Positions 8,741 to 17,659 of a stretch of DNA of 64,000 nt are shown piece after piece; position 1 is the stretch's first letter; the number at the start of each line of letters is the position of its first letter. This DNA is from G020354785 sp964521285. GTDB lineage: Bacteria; Bacteroidota; Bacteroidia; Bacteroidales; UBA10428. The position numbers were made by a program, and so were the translations under genes. The notes beneath the pieces are model-generated. The model had not been told where the DNA came from. It did no database searches and saw nothing but the letters and a program-made list of their open reading frames with translations. Where the stretch lies: NCBI GenBank assembly GCA_964521285.1, contig CAZFQS010000011.1:1-64000 (forward strand), written 5' to 3'.

Positions 8741-9559
8741 TTAATCTATACCTTTCATATCTTTATCATCAGCTGTGCCTTCCATAACCTGAATAATTCG
8801 ATTTGCAAATAACCTGGAAGCTTTCCCTGCAAATACTTTGTTAGGATGTGAGTCATTGATTCCTGTAGCATATTCAGTTTTTAAATAAAGTTCACCTTCT
8901 GTAGCTAACATATAATAATCCCAAATAAAAATATTATCATTTTTTTCATCCCATAAATTAATCATCCATTCATAAAAAGATTTTGTTCTTTTCGCCTCAT
9001 CCGGATTAGTTTTACTTTCTGCCAATGGAGCCGGGGTCCATACAATAAATTTAGTTTGCGGAAAAGAAAGCATCTTTTTTTTCAATGCATTATATTGTAA
9101 TTTGTAATTGCTTACAGTTTTTACATCTGAATCAATATCCGGGAGATAATCAGATTCATCCAATATATTTGAGACAGGATAACAATGTTTCCAGATAATT
9201 ATATCATATTTCTCAGTTAGAATTTCTAAAGTTGGTTCTTTCATATAAGGTTCTTTACCAGCATGTTTAACCCAAATATTATAGTAATCAAATGGATAAT
9301 TTTTCCATCCGTATGGTTCTTTTTTAGGAAAGTCCACATGGTCAACTTTAATATTTGCTTTATATTTTCTATTATATTTATTTAACCATCTCTCAACATC
9401 TCCTGTTTTTGAAATCCTATATATAATCCTGTTCGGATTCCCTTTCCATACCCGTTTCCCGGTACTATGATGAAGGAATATAACATTTACAGTTTTTTTA
9501 TCACTTTGTGAACAACTCATAAAGAAAATAGTTAATATGCAAATTATTAATAATCTCAT
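8741..9559 (-). CDS. Lipoprotein, SGNH-hydrolase-like
   Basis: A 272-residue protein with a lipoprotein signal peptide (MRLLIICILTIFFMSC, acylated Cys16). The mature part opens with NVIFLHHSTGKRVWKG and ends with NDSHPNKVFAGKASRLFANR. The second segment resembles the block V His-Pro region and final helix of SGNH/GDSL hydrolases. The first would occupy the nucleophile strand, but the usual G-D-S is not present (HHSTG instead), so catalysis is uncertain. It lies 46 bp upstream of the acyltransferase gene on the same strand, which suggests a linked role in acylation or deacylation of the polymer at the outer face. That role is inference. Confidence 0.55.
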   Translation of the reverse strand: MRLLIICILTIFFMSCSQSDKKTVNVIFLHHSTGKRVWKGNPNRIIYRISKTGDVERWLNKYNRKYKANIKVDHVDFPKKEPYGWKNYPFDYYNIWVKHAGKEPYMKEPTLEILTEKYDIIIWKHCYPVSNILDESDYLPDIDSDVKTVSNYKLQYNALKKKMLSFPQTKFIVWTPAPLAESKTNPDEAKRTKSFYEWMINLWDEKNDNIFIWDYYMLATEGELYLKTEYATGINDSHPNKVFAGKASRLFANRIIQVMEGTADDKDMKGID

Positions 9560-9776
9560 TTTAGCTAAAATAGTAATTTAAATATAAATAACATTCATTA
9601 ATTATAGATTAACATTTTTAGAAATTTTATAAATTTTTATAAATATCTAATAAATTAGGTTAAATTTAATAAAATGATTACCTGTAAAAATGTAATTCAT
9701 TAGAATAGTCTAAATAAAAGTTATAATTATTAATATAATATTAATCTTTTTATTAGTTAAATTAAATTCTGAAAAA

Positions 9777-10619
9777 GTGAATATAAAATTAAGAAAAGCG
9801 CTACCTGCAAACAGAAGTTTTAATCAAGTTAAGAATCATTATTTAGTGGAGAAAGCTATTGCAAAAAGACTAAAAGATGCTGGCCGGGAAGAAAGAAAAC
9901 ATATCTATGCTGCTATGTATGATGAATTGTTCAGTAAAGTACCTGATCATCCAAGACTGGAGCGAAGAGAAGACAAACAAAAAACTATCAAAGCAAATAA
10001 GAAAAAATTTGCTCTAATCAGTAATTATTTGGACAAATCAGCTATATTCATGGAATTTGCGCCTGGTGATTGTAAATTCGCAATGGAAGTTGCCCGGTAT
10101 TTTAAATTTGTATATGCAGTAGATATATCGGATCAACGCAGTAAAAATGACAACCCACCAGATAATTTTAAATTAATTATTTATGATGGTTACTCTCTCA
10201 ATGAAATAGAAGAAAACTCAATCGATATCTTGTTCAGTGATCAGCTAATAGAACACTTTCATCCGGAAGATACTGAATACCATTTCAAATTGGCACATCG
10301 TATTCTTAAAGAAGGGGGGAAGTATGTATTCCTAACACCACATGCCTTATCAGGGCCGCATGATGTTTCTCAATATTTCAGCGATAAGCCGGAGTGCTTC
10401 CACCTTAAAGAGTGGACATATATTGAACTAAAACAATTATTAACAGCATTAGGATATTTGAAGTTTAACTCTTACTGGTGTGCGAAGGGTATAAGAGTAA
10501 GAATGCCTTATTTCTATTTTAACATATTGGAAAAAGCTTTGGGTTTATTTCCTAAACGATACATTAGATTTATTGCCAAATATTTAATTCCATCAATTCA
10601 TTGTGTGGCAATAAAATAA
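9777..10619 (+). CDS. Class I SAM-dependent methyltransferase
   Basis: The protein is 280 residues from a GTG at 9777. The next Met is about 45 residues in and would leave the N-terminal region untranslated. Motif I is IFMEFAPGDCKFAMEVA, a variant of the E/D-x-G-x-G SAM loop, followed by VYAVDIS (acidic end of beta 2) and SIDILFSDQLIEHF (post-I/motif II), then HRILKEGGKYVFLTPH. This fits Methyltransf_11/25-type enzymes. In this locus it probably methylates a sugar, a carboxyl group or the chain end. It sits upstream of the large secreted lyase-like gene on the same strand. Confidence 0.78.
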   Translation: MNIKLRKALPANRSFNQVKNHYLVEKAIAKRLKDAGREERKHIYAAMYDELFSKVPDHPRLERREDKQKTIKANKKKFALISNYLDKSAIFMEFAPGDCKFAMEVARYFKFVYAVDISDQRSKNDNPPDNFKLIIYDGYSLNEIEENSIDILFSDQLIEHFHPEDTEYHFKLAHRILKEGGKYVFLTPHALSGPHDVSQYFSDKPECFHLKEWTYIELKQLLTALGYLKFNSYWCAKGIRVRMPYFYFNILEKALGLFPKRYIRFIAKYLIPSIHCVAIK

Positions 10620-10690
10620 ATTCTTAATTATATCCGTTATTTTTCATGTATTTTGATGCAATTAAGTTAGATATTAACATTGCAAAATGT

Positions 10691-10701
10691 AACTTTTGTC
10701 A
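10691..10701 (+). promoter_or_regulatory. Candidate promoter element shared with the ACP operon
   Basis: The 11-mer AACTTTTGTCA lies 56 bases before the ATG of the lyase-like gene. The same 11-mer occurs at 14216-14226, about 105 bases before the acyl carrier protein gene. It contains TTTTG and, here, follows a GT to give GTAACTTTTG, close to the Bacteroidota -7 element TAnnTTTG. This is only suggestive. Confidence 0.2.
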
Positions 10702-10756
10702 TAAAAATACGTTTATTAGTCAAAGAATTTTGCAAATTCGTCAAATTAATACTATT

Positions 10757-13700
10757 ATGAAACCAAAAGAACTTTTAAAATGGTCAAGTACTATTCTCAT
10801 CACATTTTTATTCCATGTTTCCATTTCTTTTTCCCAGAAAGCCTTTCCTGATGCTATCGGTTTCGGGGCAAAATGCAAAGGTGCGTATGCTGGAAGCGAT
10901 GCTCCTGCTATTCTAATTGTTGACACATTATGTTCTGCTTCTGTTGGTAACGAACTAACAAAAAGGGGATCTTTAAGGTGGGCGATTAGCAGAAATTATC
11001 CCAGAATTATACTTTTTGAAGTCTCCGGATATATTGAGCTTGAATCATATATCTCGATTAACAATCCTTATGTAACAATAGCAGGACAAACTGCTCCAAA
11101 TCCCGGTATAACGCTTAGGAACCATACTCTAAGAATTAATACTCACGATGTTATTGTACAGCATTTAAGGTTCAGGCTTGGTGACCTGACTGGTGATGAA
11201 GGTGCGTTTGATGCTATGGCAATTTATAGCGGACCCAATACTTATGTTGACCATTGTTCATTCAGTTGGGCCATTGATGAAAATTTTTCCTTAAGTTCTA
11301 CAGATAATGTTGGAAATGTAACGGTAAGCAATTGTATTATAAGCGAGGCACTTCACGATTCATTTCATCCGAAAGAACCTCATTCAATGGGTATGTTAGT
11401 TCGCAACGGGGATAGTATAACCATAGTAAATAATTTATTTGCGCATTTAGGTGACCGAGCTCCCTTAGTAGCTAATACTGCTAACAAGGTTGTTATTGCT
11501 AATAACTTATTATATAATACCTCAATTAAAAATTGTAATATTTATCTTAAGGGAAACATAGTACTATTGAATTGTTCAGTAGTAGGAAATGCTCTAATAC
11601 CAGGCAATGATACCAGAACACCACAAATTATAAGAGTTCATGAAGAAATATTGCCAGGCAGTAAAATTTATTTAGAAGATAACGAAGGCCCGGGAAGAAC
11701 AGATGATCCATGGTCAGTTGTCAGAACTGCGGATAAGACAATCTATAGAGTTGATTCTCCGGCTATTTGGGATAGCAGTTTTATTCCTGTACCAAGTACA
11801 TCATTAGAAAGCTATTTATTACCTAAAGTTGGTGCCCGGCCTGCTGACAGAGATGCCGTAGATGTAAGAATAATAAATGACGTTATAAATAGAACAGGAC
11901 ATTATATTAATAGTCAGGATGATGTCGGAGGTTTTCCAATACTTGAAAATAATAAAATCAGATTGGAAATTCCTGCTAATCCCCATCAGGATGATGATAA
12001 TGACGGATATACAAATCTTGAGGAATGGATATATCAATATCATCTGATGCTTACATATGGTTCTGATAAGCCAAATACTCATCCGGAAATAGAGAATCAA
12101 AGTTTTTCAATAGTTGATACAATATCTTCAGATACATATATTGGTAAAGTTGTGGCAACTGATAGTGATGAAAAACAAAAATTATTATATGAAATTCAAG
12201 GCGGTAATGAAAATAACAGATATTCTTTAAACTCTTCATCAGGTAACTTATATCTCAATAATAAAATTGAAATAAATGAGGATGTTTCAGATGAGCTTAC
12301 TGTAGTTATTACAGATGATGGTGAAAATAATTTGTCTGCAAGTGCAACAGTTGTTATATATATCGAACATTATCAAGCACCTCCCACTGTTGAAAATCAT
12401 CAACCGGAGATTAATAATCAGGAATATGTTATACAGGAATATGAAATACAATCAGAACCTATTGGTACTATTATTGCAAATGATCCGGATGCAGATCAAT
12501 CATTAAAATATAAGATAATAGATGGTAATGATGATTCCTTTTTTGTTCTAGACCAAAATACGGGTGATCTCTATTTTAATAAATCCGAAGAGCTTTCATT
12601 CAATGAATATAAAATATATAATTTACTTATAGAAGTTGAAGACAATGCAATAGAAAGCTTAAGTGACACCGCTTATATAATAGTTAAAATCATTCCTGAA
12701 TTAAGAGTAATATACATCGATCCCACAAATATAAATGACGATTTAGAGAATGGGACAATCAACCATCCATATGATTCATGGAGTGATGTTGAATGGAAAA
12801 ATGGATGTTCATATTTACAGAAAAGAGGTACAACAGCATCTGAGATGAAAATCAATTTAGGAGCCGGAAATTTAGTACTTGGTTGTTATGGTGAAGGTAA
12901 TAAACCGAAAATAAATAGTCTGGCAACCGATTTTGCATTAAAAGCACTTGAAAAAAGCGACTTGACAATTAGAGATTTACATATATTTGCCCCTGATGCT
13001 ATAAGTTGTATTTATATATTAGGTTCTTCATGTGATAATAACTCTGTGCAAAATTGTCTACTTGAAGGCTCGGATTATGGTATAAGAATTATTGATGGTA
13101 AAAAAGTAATCTTAAAATATAATACGTTCTATAATGAGGTAGATGGGATTTATTCTTATGCTGAAAAAACTGAAGTTTATTACAATATCTTCAAAGGAAA
13201 TCAGACTGCCATCAATATAAGTAGTTACATTTCTGAAGCAAATATTTACAACAATGTATTTTACGACAACACAGAATGTATTTCAACTTCATATGCTTCA
13301 TTAACATTATACAATAATATATTTTATCTGGTTGATAAAGGTGATCTGGCCATTAGGCATGAAATGGATAAAATAATGTCTGATTACAACATTTTTTATC
13401 CTGAGCAGGAAGGTTTTATCAATATATCAGATAACAAATACAATGATATAAATAGTTATAAGAATGAAAAAGGTTTGGATTTACATTCGTTTTCTTATGA
13501 TCCTATGTTTATCGATGTTTATAATGACAATTTCAATGTCTTTCCTCAGTCTCCTGCTATTGATGCTGGTATCTATGTAGGACTGGTTGAAGATTACTTG
13601 GGGAAATTTGTTCCAAGTGGAAATGCTCCTGATATAGGTTTATTTGAAACATTTAAAAACACTTCTTTTACCTCTGAAATTATTCAACAAAGTGAAAATC

Positions 13701-13957
13701 AGGTTTCAAATCAATTAATTGTCTATCCTAATCCTTCAAATGGTATATTTAACATTAGTCTTAATAATTTAAATATGCAAAATTCAAATGCGCAAATAAA
13801 GAATATTAATGGTAAACTGATTTATCAAGAAAACATGTATCCTACAGAAGAAAATAATGATATGCATATCAATATATCGGGCATACCAGTGGGAATATAT
13901 TTCTTACATCTTTCAAATGACAGAGATATATTTACAGAAATAATAATTATAAACTAA
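10757..13957 (+). CDS. Secreted pectate-lyase-like protein with cadherin repeats, second beta-helix and T9SS sorting domain
   Basis: The 1066-residue product starts at the ATG at 10757 because the signal peptide (LLKWSSTILITFLFHVSISF, cut near SFSQ) follows directly. An upstream frame extension to 10646 is not needed. Order of domains: PL1-like pectate lyase helix from about residue 30 (FPDAIGFGAKCKG; VTIAGQTAPNPG; VIVQHLRFRLGD), a calcium-type DDDNDGYTNLEEW near residue 412, two cadherin-like repeats at about 440-645, a second right-handed beta-helix at about 660-960, and a C-terminal T9SS type A domain from about 988 (YPNPSNGIFNISL ending with GIYFLHLSN). It is exported and attached at the cell surface or released. 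Its place in a polysaccharide locus suggests cleavage or remodelling of the locus's own uronate-containing polymer. The substrate is not shown. Confidence 0.85.
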   Translation: MKPKELLKWSSTILITFLFHVSISFSQKAFPDAIGFGAKCKGAYAGSDAPAILIVDTLCSASVGNELTKRGSLRWAISRNYPRIILFEVSGYIELESYISINNPYVTIAGQTAPNPGITLRNHTLRINTHDVIVQHLRFRLGDLTGDEGAFDAMAIYSGPNTYVDHCSFSWAIDENFSLSSTDNVGNVTVSNCIISEALHDSFHPKEPHSMGMLVRNGDSITIVNNLFAHLGDRAPLVANTANKVVIANNLLYNTSIKNCNIYLKGNIVLLNCSVVGNALIPGNDTRTPQIIRVHEEILPGSKIYLEDNEGPGRTDDPWSVVRTADKTIYRVDSPAIWDSSFIPVPSTSLESYLLPKVGARPADRDAVDVRIINDVINRTGHYINSQDDVGGFPILENNKIRLEIPANPHQDDDNDGYTNLEEWIYQYHLMLTYGSDKPNTHPEIENQSFSIVDTISSDTYIGKVVATDSDEKQKLLYEIQGGNENNRYSLNSSSGNLYLNNKIEINEDVSDELTVVITDDGENNLSASATVVIYIEHYQAPPTVENHQPEINNQEYVIQEYEIQSEPIGTIIANDPDADQSLKYKIIDGNDDSFFVLDQNTGDLYFNKSEELSFNEYKIYNLLIEVEDNAIESLSDTAYIIVKIIPELRVIYIDPTNINDDLENGTINHPYDSWSDVEWKNGCSYLQKRGTTASEMKINLGAGNLVLGCYGEGNKPKINSLATDFALKALEKSDLTIRDLHIFAPDAISCIYILGSSCDNNSVQNCLLEGSDYGIRIIDGKKVILKYNTFYNEVDGIYSYAEKTEVYYNIFKGNQTAINISSYISEANIYNNVFYDNTECISTSYASLTLYNNIFYLVDKGDLAIRHEMDKIMSDYNIFYPEQEGFINISDNKYNDINSYKNEKGLDLHSFSYDPMFIDVYNDNFNVFPQSPAIDAGIYVGLVEDYLGKFVPSGNAPDIGLFETFKNTSFTSEIIQQSENQVSNQLIVYPNPSNGIFNISLNNLNMQNSNAQIKNINGKLIYQENMYPTEENNDMHINISGIPVGIYFLHLSNDRDIFTEIIIIN

Positions 13958-14331
13958 TTCCATAATTTAACATTTACCTTTTAAATTTATCTTTCAACTC
14001 TTTCTTTTATTACGATTACTTCTGAAGAGATTATCCGGGATTGAAATCTTTTCCAAATTAAAATAAAATCATGAAAGGATAACCAAATTAAAAAATTCAT
14101 AATATTTAAGACTTAAATTCTGCCTTTAAAGTAATGCTATTATTTTAGAAAGTCATTTTTGAATGTGAATCAGCAGTTATCAAATACAATTAATCCCATT
14201 AATCAAAATTATTCCAACTTTTGTCAAACTTAGTATGTTATTGATAGATTATTGTTTTTTTATAATCTTTAATATTTATATTTTTAAAAGTTATAAAATT
14301 GAAATTTAAATATATCGGTAATCAAAGCAAA
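13958..14331. other. Intergenic leader before the ACP operon
   Basis: A 374-bp AT-rich stretch between the end of the secreted lyase-like gene and the acyl carrier protein gene. It holds the second copy of AACTTTTGTCA (14216-14226) and no recognisable gene. An internal frame of about 30 codons near 13973-14062 lacks a start and is not counted. The length suggests that the ACP operon has its own promoter. Confidence 0.4.
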
Positions 14332-14598
14332 ATGGCAATGGATAATACTGAACAAATAACAGGTAAGTTATATGATTATATAAATGTTAATACATTCATA
14401 AAAAACAAAAAAATTGATAATAATACTATGCTATTTAAGGAGGGTTATTTCGATTCAATGGGATTTATTATGTTAATTGAATTTTTGGAAAAAAATTTTA
14501 CGATTAAAACATTTGATGAAGATATGATTGAGGACAATTTCGAATCCATTAATGCCATAGTAAAATTTATACAAAAAAAACAAAATCAAAAAACTTGA
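14332..14598 (+). CDS. Acyl carrier protein (stand-alone)
   Basis: The 88-residue acidic protein starts at the ATG at 14332; a TTG at 14299 would add 11 residues. The phosphopantetheine site is EGYFDSMGFIML, with Ser42 in the conserved D-S-M context and hydrophobic helix II following. Helices before and after match the four-helix PP-binding fold, and the product is the normal length for a carrier protein. It is the first gene of an operon with an amidotransferase, an NAD-synthetase-like protein and an AMP-forming ligase. It therefore probably carries an acyl or aminoacyl group activated by one of the two ligases nearby, separately from fatty acid synthesis. The cargo is unknown. Confidence 0.8.
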   Translation: MAMDNTEQITGKLYDYINVNTFIKNKKIDNNTMLFKEGYFDSMGFIMLIEFLEKNFTIKTFDEDMIEDNFESINAIVKFIQKKQNQKT

Positions 14599-14631
14599 TA
14601 TTTTTCTTATTTAAAACTTAATTTCTTATAT

Positions 14632-16629
14632 ATGTGTGGTATTGTAGGCATAATTAATTATGAAAAAAGTATACCTGCTGACTTAATAAAAAGTATGCTT
14701 TCAAAAATACAATATCGGGGGCCTGATGAGAGTGGAATTTATATTGGTAAATCAGTAGGACTGGGAAATGTTAGATTGAGTATTATTGACCTTATAAGTG
14801 GACAACAGCCTCTTTCCAATACTGATAAATCTTTATGGATTGTTTACAACGGAGAAATATATAACTACATTGAGCTAAGGGAAGAATTAGTCAAACTTGG
14901 TTACAAATTTCAAACCAATAGTGATACAGAAGTCTTATTGCTTTTATATCAGGAATACGGTGAAAAGTGTCTTGATAAAATAAACGGGCAATTTGCATTT
15001 GCCATTTGGGATAAGACTAAAAATCAGCTTTTTCTTGCAAGAGACAGAGTTGGTATCAGACCATTATTTTACACTGATACAGGGAAGGAATTTATTTTTG
15101 GCTCTGAAATAAAAGCTATCCTGGAATATCCTGAAATAAAGCCTGAATTAGACTTAAATGCACTTTCACAAATATTTACTTTCTGGACAACAATTTCTCC
15201 ATATACAGTTTTTAAAAATATTTATGAATTACCCCCGGGATGTTATATGAGAATATCCAGAAAAGGTAAAGAAATAGTAAAATACTGGCAATTAACATTC
15301 CCCGAATCTGAAGATGAACAATATACAGGTGATATTACTACTGCACAGGAAGAATTTCACAATTTATTTTTAGATTCTGTAAAACTGCGATTACGGGCAG
15401 ATGTTCCTGTTGCAGCATATCTGAGCGGAGGAATAGACTCCAGTACAACGACTTCATACATTAAACAGGTAGCATATAAGAATTTAAATACATATTCTAT
15501 TGGATTCGAAGATAGAGAGTTTGATGAAACAAGTTATCAGGAAGAAGTTACAGGGTATCTTAAAACAAAGCATATAGCCTTCAGGTGTTCTAATGCGGAT
15601 ATTTCCAAATATTTTCCGAATGTAATATGGCATACAGAAATACCTGTTCTGCGGACTGCTCCTGTGCCAATGTATCTTTTATCAAAAAATGTACATGAAC
15701 ATAATATTAAAGTTGTTATTACAGGAGAGGGTGCAGATGAGGTGCTGGCAGGATACAATATATTCAAAGAAGCTTTAATAAGAGAATTCTGGTCAAAGTA
15801 TCCTGACTCAAAATACAGACCACTATTATTACAGAAACTATATCCTTATGTTAAACAGTTTCAGGGAAAGAACAAAAATTTGTTAAAATTCTTCTTTGGG
15901 TATAAGCTATCAGAAACAAATTCACCGGTATATTCGCATTTATTACGGTGGCATAATACATCCCGTTTACAGTCGTACTTTTCACAAGACCTGCAGTCAT
16001 CATTGTCTGGCTATAATCCTCTCAATGAATTATTGGATAATCTATCCGGAAGGTTCAACAATTGGAGTTTATTATCAAGAGCCCAGTGGCTTGAAACTAA
16101 CATTTTCATGTCAGGCTATTTGTTATCATCCCAGGGAGACAGGATGGCTATGGCAAACAGTGTTGAAGGTCGATACCCCTTTCTTGATCACAGAGTAATT
16201 GAGTTTTGTTCCAGGTTACCAGTGGAATTTAAACTAAGGGGACTAAATGAGAAGTATTTGCTTAAAAAGTTAATGAATGGTAAACTGCCTGAGAGTATTT
16301 TGAAAAGATCCAAACAAGCATATAGAGCTCCTATTTCAAATAGTTTTTTCTCCGAGAATTCACCCGGATATATTGATGAATTATTGTCAAAAAGTTCAAT
16401 TAGCTCTTATAATATTTTTGATGCCAAAGCCATAAGTAAATTATTAACCAAAAAATCATCCGGGGCTGAATTTTCTGAAACAGAAAATATGTCAATCGCA
16501 GCCATATTATCAACCCAGCTTCTTGTTGGGTTATTTATAAACAAGAAACTAAAACCTGATCTTAAACAAAATTTAAAAAACTGTAAAATAATCCAGGAAA
16601 CGATACCTCAAACACAACTTAACTGTTAA
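14632..16629 (+). CDS. asnB: Glutamine-hydrolysing asparagine synthase-type amidotransferase
   Basis: The 665-residue protein begins MCGIVGIINYE, with Cys2 as the N-terminal glutaminase nucleophile, followed by RGPDESG and YNGEIYNYIELREE of the class II amidotransferase domain (about 1-200). The synthetase domain carries the PP-loop LSGGIDSSTTTSYI near residue 265 and GEGADEVLAGYNIF. All expected catalytic elements are present, so an active ATP-dependent amide-forming enzyme is likely. In polysaccharide loci this family often converts a carboxylate into an amide, as in uronamide formation, instead of making asparagine. It lies 33 bp after the ACP gene and 13 bp before the NadE-like gene, which supports a pathway role. 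Confidence 0.88.
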   Translation: MCGIVGIINYEKSIPADLIKSMLSKIQYRGPDESGIYIGKSVGLGNVRLSIIDLISGQQPLSNTDKSLWIVYNGEIYNYIELREELVKLGYKFQTNSDTEVLLLLYQEYGEKCLDKINGQFAFAIWDKTKNQLFLARDRVGIRPLFYTDTGKEFIFGSEIKAILEYPEIKPELDLNALSQIFTFWTTISPYTVFKNIYELPPGCYMRISRKGKEIVKYWQLTFPESEDEQYTGDITTAQEEFHNLFLDSVKLRLRADVPVAAYLSGGIDSSTTTSYIKQVAYKNLNTYSIGFEDREFDETSYQEEVTGYLKTKHIAFRCSNADISKYFPNVIWHTEIPVLRTAPVPMYLLSKNVHEHNIKVVITGEGADEVLAGYNIFKEALIREFWSKYPDSKYRPLLLQKLYPYVKQFQGKNKNLLKFFFGYKLSETNSPVYSHLLRWHNTSRLQSYFSQDLQSSLSGYNPLNELLDNLSGRFNNWSLLSRAQWLETNIFMSGYLLSSQGDRMAMANSVEGRYPFLDHRVIEFCSRLPVEFKLRGLNEKYLLKKLMNGKLPESILKRSKQAYRAPISNSFFSENSPGYIDELLSKSSISSYNIFDAKAISKLLTKKSSGAEFSETENMSIAAILSTQLLVGLFINKKLKPDLKQNLKNCKIIQETIPQTQLNC

Positions 16630-16642
16630 GTTATTAATAACA

Positions 16643-17632
16643 ATGAAAACAAAAAACAAAGAACCCTTTTCAAGGGACATTATTAAGTTACAGGATCCTG
16701 AAAAAACCGTTAACAATATAGTAAATAAACTTAGGGACCACGTTTTTAATCTATTACATCGTACAGGTGGTCTTGTTGGTATAAGCGGGGGGATAGACTC
16801 TTCAGTAACTCTTGCATTAGCTGAAAAAGCTTTAGATCCTGATAATATAATTGGCATCCTTATGCCTGAAAAAGACTCAAGCAAAGAGAGTGTGGAGTTG
16901 GCCTTAAAGCTAGCGCATAAATACGGGGTTAATACGATCATTGAAGATATGACAGCTGCTCTTGATGGTTTTAAATGCTACCAGAGAAGGGATGAAGCAA
17001 CAAAAAGAGTCTTTCCTGAATTTGATCCGAAAATTCATAAAATGAAAATCGGTGTTAAAGAATCAGGCCTGTATACAAATTTGCCATCAGTTTTTTATAT
17101 TACTATTATAGGGCCTCGCGGAGAAGAAAAGTTAAAAAGACTTCCGGCAGAAGAATTCCGGCAAATAATGGCTGCTTCAAATTTTAAGCAAAGAAGTAGG
17201 ATGGCAATGCTCTACTATCATGCTGAAAGACTACACTATGCTGTAATAGGTACACCAAACAAACATGAGGTGGATCAGGGTTTCTTTGTAAAATATGGAG
17301 ATGGAGGAGTTGATGTGATGCCTATTGGTCATCTGTATAAAACCCAGATTTATCAACTTGCAGATTACTTAGAGGTACCAAAGGAGATTATTGATCGTAC
17401 ACCGACAACTGACACTTATACAGCTGAACAAACCCAGGAAGAATTCTTTTATCAACTGCCCTTTGAACTAATGGACTTGTTATGGTATGCTTTTGAGAAT
17501 AATTATTCTCCCGAGGAAGTTAGTCCAATAGTTGAAAAGTCTCCTGATGACATCAGTAAAATTTATAGTAATTTCGAAAGAAAAAATAAAACCACTGATT
17601 ATCTCAGAATGCCACCTATTAAAGATTATTAA
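16643..17632 (+). CDS. NAD-synthetase-like (NadE family) N-type ATP pyrophosphatase
   Basis: The 329-residue protein has the N-type PP-loop SGGIDSSVTLALA (residues 48-60), and GTPNKHEVDQGFFVKYGDGG plus MPIGHLYKTQIYQLADYL, which match ammonia-dependent NAD synthetases. It is longer than the usual 270 residues: residues about 108-178 form an insertion. The C-terminal segment that in NadE reads P-S-A-x-L-x-x-G-Q-T-D-E is changed here to TPTTDTYTAEQTQEEFF. It therefore may adenylate and amidate a carboxylate other than nicotinate adenine dinucleotide. The 13-bp gap to the amidotransferase gene and the operon context point to polymer modification, but simple NAD synthesis is not excluded. Confidence 0.75.
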   Translation: MKTKNKEPFSRDIIKLQDPEKTVNNIVNKLRDHVFNLLHRTGGLVGISGGIDSSVTLALAEKALDPDNIIGILMPEKDSSKESVELALKLAHKYGVNTIIEDMTAALDGFKCYQRRDEATKRVFPEFDPKIHKMKIGVKESGLYTNLPSVFYITIIGPRGEEKLKRLPAEEFRQIMAASNFKQRSRMAMLYYHAERLHYAVIGTPNKHEVDQGFFVKYGDGGVDVMPIGHLYKTQIYQLADYLEVPKEIIDRTPTTDTYTAEQTQEEFFYQLPFELMDLLWYAFENNYSPEEVSPIVEKSPDDISKIYSNFERKNKTTDYLRMPPIKDY

Positions 17633-17659
17633 TTTATTAATTCTGATGCTTCGAATAAT

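Noticed and set aside
13973..14062. Short hydrophobic, basic frame of about 30 codons in the spacer before the ACP gene
   Set aside because: No start codon and no match in my memory; length is compatible with chance in AT-rich DNA.
16643..17632. Annotation as the housekeeping NAD synthetase nadE
   Set aside because: The operon context, insertion and changed C-terminal motif make this doubtful; no symbol was assigned.
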